From assembly GCA_023055425.1 (NCBI GenBank), contig JALGPY010000012.1, forward strand, positions 11,281,922 through 11,345,921: 64,000 bases of DNA, written 5' to 3'. The translations under genes and the position numbers were made by a program. The stretch's first letter is position 1. Every line of letters begins with the position of its first letter. The DNA comes from Linanthus parryae (lineage: Eukaryota > Streptophyta > Magnoliopsida > Ericales > Polemoniaceae). The notes beneath the pieces were generated by a model that saw only the letters and a list, made by a program, of their open reading frames with translations, ran no database searches and was not told where the DNA came from. Positions 60,301 to 64,000 of this stretch are shown here, piece by piece.

Positions 60301-61617
60301 GAAGACTTTGTTGTGTCATTAGTATTTCAAGCCTTCCTTTGGTATCTAATTTTGGTGCTTCAGTCAAATGAACTTATTTTAAAATTTCACCTTGTTCGTC
60401 ATGCCTAATAGGTGGAAATTGCAAGACCTGCTGAAAAGAGTAGGAAGCGAGCTCGTGATGATCTCGAAAGCAAACAAGCCGGCATAAGTGATACAATAAT
60501 TTCGAGGAGTGATCACATAGCTGGTACTTTTGGTGCTCATAAACATCCAACCCAAGAACTGAAGTACTCACAGGAAGTCAGATCCTTACTTCCTTTCACT
60601 TCATTTCATTACATCAGTTTAATGAATGGCCACATTTTCTACATTTGTGCCATGTAGGAACAGAAATCTCTAGTGAGTCTGTTAAATCATTGGAATTTTG
60701 TATTTCAGATTTTGGTTGGTGAGGGTCTTTATGAAAAAATATTATTCAGGAGGGGTTATGAAAAATATATGCCAAAAGCTTAAATAGGACAACCAAGATG
60801 GAGAAGAAACTACTTCAATTGCAAGAAGATGAATGTTTACCCAAAAAAATGGGCTGCTTTCTTGATGGCTACAAATAGTTGACAAATCAGCCAGATCATC
60901 CATAATGGACTGGAGTATATCTTGATAAACCTTAACTAACATCGTACTAAATGTAAGCTAACTATGTTCTCACTTGTGGTACCCGGAAACTAACGAAAAA
61001 AGTACGAAGCTCCACAACATTGGTCAGCTGTTGCATACTAATCTCTTGCTAGATACTTAATTTATTGAGTTCAGTTTTTAGGTTAATTTTTTTGAAGAAA
61101 AAAACCTTAAATTGAAATTCTACATTTCTCAAGAAGTTTTGTACTGTGTCCAGTTGGTAAACATATAATTTTCGACGTGTACAAACTTTTTATCACGTAA
61201 GTAGACATTGATGCGTATAGCAGTGACAATATTTCAATTTCATATCAATAAGTTCCAAGCTTGCAGTAATGAATATGTACAGTGTTCACGTATGGCAAGA
61301 GAATATACTTGATCCTTCTTAAGGGTGAAGATGGATGCTGTCTTTTAGATTCTAGTGTGGATTTTTTGATGCGGATTTGATTTCTTACCCCAATATCTCT
61401 CTTGCTAGATCATTATGACTCGCTGCAGCTCTGTAAAATTCTGGTCCAGTTAAGAATATTTATCTCTGCCACACCATTCTAGTGCTGAGTTCTGATTCAT
61501 ATGTCTCAGGAACACATGCTTACTGATCCATACGAAGCTGCTGTGATCTCATTACCACCTGCAGTCAAAGAACGCCTTCTTAGGATATTGCGGCTTGGTA
61601 TTGCTACTCGGTTTGAT
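45387..61617 (+). CDS. hnRNP Q/R-like triple-RRM RNA-binding protein (3' end not found)
   Basis: Thirteen coding exons, all with AG/GT borders and matching phases, give 366 codons: 45387-45423, 45531-45604, 50211-50276, 50382-50453, 50911-50983, 51669-51706, 51780-51896, 59148-59267, 59349-59429, 59519-59587, 60211-60288, 60412-60576, 61510-61617. RRM1 has RNP2 VFLGGL (residues 21-26) and RNP1 KGFGFLRF (59-66). RRM2 has LYLGNL (100-105) and RGFAFVKF (148-155). RRM3 has AFVRNL (203-208) and SPIGFVHF (238-245). A basic KSRKRAR stretch (284-290) is a likely nuclear signal, followed by DPYEAAVISLPP and ERLLRILRLGIATRF, a C-terminal segment I recognise from plant hnRNP Q/R-like proteins. The three-RRM layout matches SYNCRIP/LIF2-type nuclear mRNA-binding proteins. 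The start ATG directly follows an acceptor; the N-terminus is shorter than in family members with an acidic lead. The terminal exon(s) are unresolved. Confidence 0.88.
46469..47333. mobile_element. Mutator-like non-autonomous transposon
   Basis: 865 bp with TIRs CTACGTTACCCGGACTC and (right end reversed) TATGTTACCCGGACTC, flanked by exact 9-bp duplications GGTTTCTCC (46460-46468, 47334-47342). Subterminal ACCCGTACCCGTA-like words occur at both ends. Bases 46540-46760 are GC-rich and contain two diverged copies of a roughly 105-bp unit (GACCAGCCTTCACCGGTG / GACCGGCCTTCGCCGGTG), quite unlike the AT-rich intron, so this may be captured sequence. No transposase. Confidence 0.85.
47656..47719. repeat. 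Short hairpin, 13-bp arms
   Basis: GGAATGTAGCTGC (47656-47668) and its exact complement at 47707-47719. Flanking TAAATTTATT words suggest a tiny decayed MITE. Confidence 0.5.
48852..49667. mobile_element. 816-bp TIR transposon, family unassigned
   Basis: The left end TGATTCTTACACTA is matched in reverse at 49654-49667. A second shared word CTTACACTAG lies about 30 bases in on both sides, so the TIRs span about 40 bp. The middle has overlapping minus-strand frames (49041-49295, 49090-49329) without recognised similarity, plus a (GA)n tract near 49527. No certain target duplication. Confidence 0.7.
50621..50647. repeat. (TATC)n/(TGTC)n microsatellite
   Basis: Compound tetranucleotide run TATCTATC followed by about four TGTC units, within an intron of the RRM gene. 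Confidence 0.85.
53931..53942 (+). promoter_or_regulatory. copia-B primer-binding site
   Basis: TGGTATCAGAGC immediately after the 5' LTR, complementary to the 3' end of initiator tRNA-Met. Confidence 0.95.
54006..55458 (+). pseudogene. copia-B gag and protease (frameshifted)
   Basis: The ATG at 54006 opens MTSSSSSLAPANF, a typical copia gag start. A 7-bp tandem duplication (TCTCAAA twice, 54101-54114) shifts the frame, and the ATG frame then stops near 54145. The main frame from about 54100 to 55458 carries the gag body (NYCIWRAQMETVL, LEARFASLSRSH, KGLPYEYEHF) and a zinc knuckle CQICGKGRHSALNC (54952-54993). It also carries the protease active site LLDSGANNHVT, whose DSGA is at 55219-55230. 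A second shift near 55436-55445 ends it before the integrase. Apart from these shifts I see no internal stop. Confidence 0.92.
55443..58324 (+). pseudogene. copia-B integrase, reverse transcriptase and RNase H (frameshifted)
   Basis: The GAG-pre-integrase box has WHMKLGH and CEHCCIAK. The integrase catalytic triad is Asp 55809 (HADVWGP), Asp 55998 (TDNGGEF) and Glu 56106 (GRVERRHRH), giving D-x35-E. RT follows, with GCRWIYKIK and the intact active site YVDD at 57363-57374 (YVDDILLTGSN). RNase H has YSDADWAGC, STTEAEYRAL and ARTKHIEIDYHFV. Frame breaks lie near 56275-56300, 57004-57010 (a G-run) and 58236-58245. The last frame would stop at 58324. All catalytic residues are present but the polyprotein is interrupted. 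Confidence 0.92.
58332..58344 (+). promoter_or_regulatory. copia-B polypurine tract
   Basis: GTTTGAGGGGGCA directly precedes the 3' LTR start TATTGAG, which supports placing the LTR boundary at TA rather than at the TG four bases on. Confidence 0.8.
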
Positions 61618-62094
61618 GTAAGTCTATATTCAAGCCCCCAACTCCTTTCTCTTTTAAACTATCTATCTAGTGTATTTAGTTTATAACTCAAAGCATTCTG
61701 TAGTTTGCTTACTTGTTGCATGTAAAAAAGTTGAACATATGCCTTGACTTCACATTTTTAGTTTCGTAGAGGGCCATTGATTGTGCTTTGGTGTTGCCTG
61801 ATATCTTCAGATAGTGATGTTGTGCCAAGTTGAGCACCATAGTAATTATTTCTGATTCATATAGGCACCAGAAACTGATTCCCCTTTCAGCTGCTACTGA
61901 GATTTAAATTTATCTTATATTACTGGGTTTTGTACTTTCGGCATAGAAATGTGCCCAATGTAAGATCATGTACCTGGCCCGAGGGGGAAGAAGAGTTGAT
62001 ATCTTCACTTCTCTGTTAATTGTATGATTCTTATTTGTATTCATGGGCTGCAGTGAAACAAGAGTGTCGGTGGATTGAAAGTCATCCGCACGCG

Positions 62095-62128
<34 letters not shown>

Positions 62129-62904
62129 GGGGGGGGGGGGGTTATGTTTCACAAGTTGTTGATGCGAGATAAATGTGTGGATGTAGTCCTATTAGATAGT
62201 AGCAGGCAGAAGTTTACGGCTGTTACACTACCAGGTGACTATTTGGTCAGTAATTCTTTTGAAGGTAATTTTGGAGTAGTGGCTTAACTCTCAATTTCAT
62301 GCCCATACAGTCCTGCCTCACCCAGGATAGCCCTACTGGGTTATAATTTCCAGCATATTTGCATAATCCAGTTAAGCTATTACCAACACGGTGTTATTAA
62401 CCCTTATTGTGGATTCTCGAGTGAAAATGTTGTCAGATCAGAATATAATAGCAAACATGACCGAGAGAATAATTTATCTACTAATGAGATGAAGTAATTT
62501 AGAAAGATCACAGGCTTCACTAAACGTACCAGCTTTGACCAAAAAATTATCTCAGAAGCACGGATACGTTATGGGAACGGATACGGAACGGAACATGGCG
62601 TCTTATAAAAAATAAGGATACGGGCAGTGGTACATCAACTTTATTAGTTGTTGTTGTTGTTGAATTTTATACTAGTGAATAACATTAACCATTGGTCCCA
62701 TCATAGCAAAGCCTACATAAAGTATAAGAACAAAAATAAGATAGAGGAGAGGAGTTCACCTGGGCTTGAGTTTGACGAGCTGTGTCCATAAAAAAGCCGT
62801 GGGCTGCTGCATGTGAGAACTTAAAACCTCGCTTGAAATTTTTGTTCAAAAGAGCAGCCTTTTCACATACTCAGCCCTCAATTAATCAGCTTTATTATGT
62901 TTTA
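61618..62904. other. Downstream of last identified exon
   Basis: No further exon of the RRM gene can be supported. An acceptor-like CTGCAG at about 62052 leads straight into TGA in the required phase. The stretch includes the G tract (62096-62141) and a GATACGG-rich patch near 62560-62640. Confidence 0.4.
62096..62141. repeat. 46-bp poly-G tract
   Basis: 32 Gs, one A (62128), 13 Gs, preceded by GCACGCGC. Creates spurious Gly and, on the other strand, Pro runs in overlapping frames. The length is likely imprecise in any assembly. Confidence 0.9.
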
Positions 62905-63159
62905 CTCCCTCCGTCCCAATATGTTGGTCCCATATTCTATTTTTGGCCGTCCCAATTTTTTTTCCTTATTTGTGATTCATAATACTGTAGTTTTTCCAAT
63001 TTTCTCTCACAAAAGTAGGAATAACATCATCAAGAAGCTAAAAAAGTAGGGGTATTCAAGTAAATGACATGGTAAAAAGTTAGTGGGAATGTAATGATTA
63101 AATGTTGCCTAAAAAAGTTGGAATCCCCAAAGGGGACCAAAATATTGGGACAGAGGGAG
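62905..63159. mobile_element. Stowaway-type MITE
   Basis: 255 bp with ends CTCCCTCCGTCCCA and TGGGACAGAGGGAG, flanked by TA (62903-62904, 63160-63161). This is the classic Tc1/mariner-derived Stowaway signature. Non-coding. Confidence 0.93.
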
Positions 63160-63161
63160 TA

Positions 63162-64000
63162 AGCAACAGTTAAAATATATCATAAAAGACTCCACATTAA
63201 AGTCTGATATGTAGTCTCATTAAGTCTATGACGTGTCCCCCAAAGTGTCCACCCTCATAAAATTCTCTGAAATACCCTGACACGCCAGCTGGAGTGTCTG
63301 GCATGTATTTTGGGGTGTCATACTGGTGTCTGTGTGTCCTTAGTGTCCGACAGGCTATGGCCCCTATGTTGGAGTGTCTATGCCTCCTATTTTGGAGTGT
63401 CCGAGAAGCTATGGTCCTTAACTAATGAATACAAAATATCTGAAGGCAGATTTAACCGTCTCTGTACAGTTGCATATTATTGCTGTTTGTGTCATTATCT
63501 GTGGGATCACCTCAGCATATTAATGAATAGTAGGGAGAAAAAGATCGTTTTTTCTTTGCACCCCAACCAGAACCATCTCAGCCTTGCGCCTTCTGCCATA
63601 AAAAAACATTTGCATGACCCTAGACCGTCTCAGCCTTGCGCCTTGCCACATAACTGATGTCAGCATCACGAAGAAATCAAAGTAGATTTTGAAATAGTAG
63701 ATCCGTTCATTCTTCCTGTCCAAGCGACTTTAGATCTCAAAAAATAGATCCGACCATCCTTGTCTAATACTACACCAAACACCTGGAAGATTATGAAAAG
63801 CTGAAAGGATAAGGGGGAATAATTGCATGTGAGAATAATTGTCTGACGAGAAGGTGTGCTGAGGAAAAGGAACCTAAAGAGAACAAATCTGAAATAAAAG
63901 GCCTTAATTAACAATAAGTATTCTGAAGTAGAAAAAGAAAGATTGCGACAAATACATCGGCGGCAGAAGTTGTTGCTTTTTCTTTGGGTAAGTTTCAATG
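63162..64000. other. Right-hand end, no gene seen
   Basis: Bases 63230-63420 contain several GTGTCCGA / GGAGTGTC words in loose repetition (e.g. GTGTCCGACAGGCTATGG and GTGTCCGAGAAGCTATGG). Open frames here show no recognisable domain. Confidence 0.4.

Noticed and set aside
62053..62095. Possible next exon of the RRM gene after CTGCAG
   Set aside because: In the required phase it begins with TGA; the alternative acceptor a few bases on gives residues unlike the family's C-terminus.
61910..62287. Gly-run and Pro-run frames around the G tract
   Set aside because: Composition artefacts of the poly-G tract; no similarity outside the run.
63666..63998. 110-codon minus-strand frame at the window end
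   Set aside because: No recognisable domain, low-complexity hydrophobic content, and no supporting splice or promoter context.

Overview
The window is nuclear DNA of a flowering plant. It is AT-rich, contains no bacterial-type operons, and holds nested Ty3/gypsy (Athila-type) and Ty1/copia LTR retrotransposons, LINE fragments, and CACTA, hAT, Mutator-like and Stowaway DNA transposons. Near the right end there is one multi-exon gene with GT-AG introns. TE content and codon style suggest a eudicot; I cannot name a species.

Bases 1-20,700 are one nest. A decayed minus-strand copia element (copia-A) starts left of the window (3' LTR 1-863, interior 864-5807). Its 5' LTR (5808-6437 + 19172-19944) is split by a 12.7-kb Athila-type element (6438-19171). 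That element carries a 409-bp foldback MITE in its left LTR and a 3.56-kb solo LTR (10744-14307) where its pol genes should be.

Bases 20,700-30,470 hold the 3' part of a second Athila-type element (interior to 26740, LTR 26741-29996). It is interrupted by a compact non-autonomous LTR element, 'E1' (21127-24365, TSD GTCCT), and its LTR is interrupted by a 1.78-kb CACTA element (28071-29848, TSD AAC). A copia LTR fragment follows.

Bases 30,470-41,200 contain a LINE reverse-transcriptase relic, then a chimeric chain LTR2 - interior - LTR1 - interior - LTR2' (32049-40627), built from two related LTR families that share termini and a tRNA-Met primer site. An Athila gag fragment ends it.

Bases 41,200-64,000 are gene space. 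A triple-RRM hnRNP Q/R-like protein is encoded on the plus strand in 13 coding exons (45387-61617, 366 codons, all junctions in phase). Its 3' end was not found. Its introns and 5' region hold hAT, Mutator-like, foldback and other TIR elements. A 7.25-kb intron contains a young copia element (copia-B, 53713-58562) with identical LTRs, 5-bp TSDs and unusual TA...CA termini, yet five reading-frame breaks. A Stowaway MITE and a 46-bp G tract lie downstream.

Only the RRM gene looks like a functional host gene. The rest records successive insertions whose order can be read from the nesting and target-site duplications.
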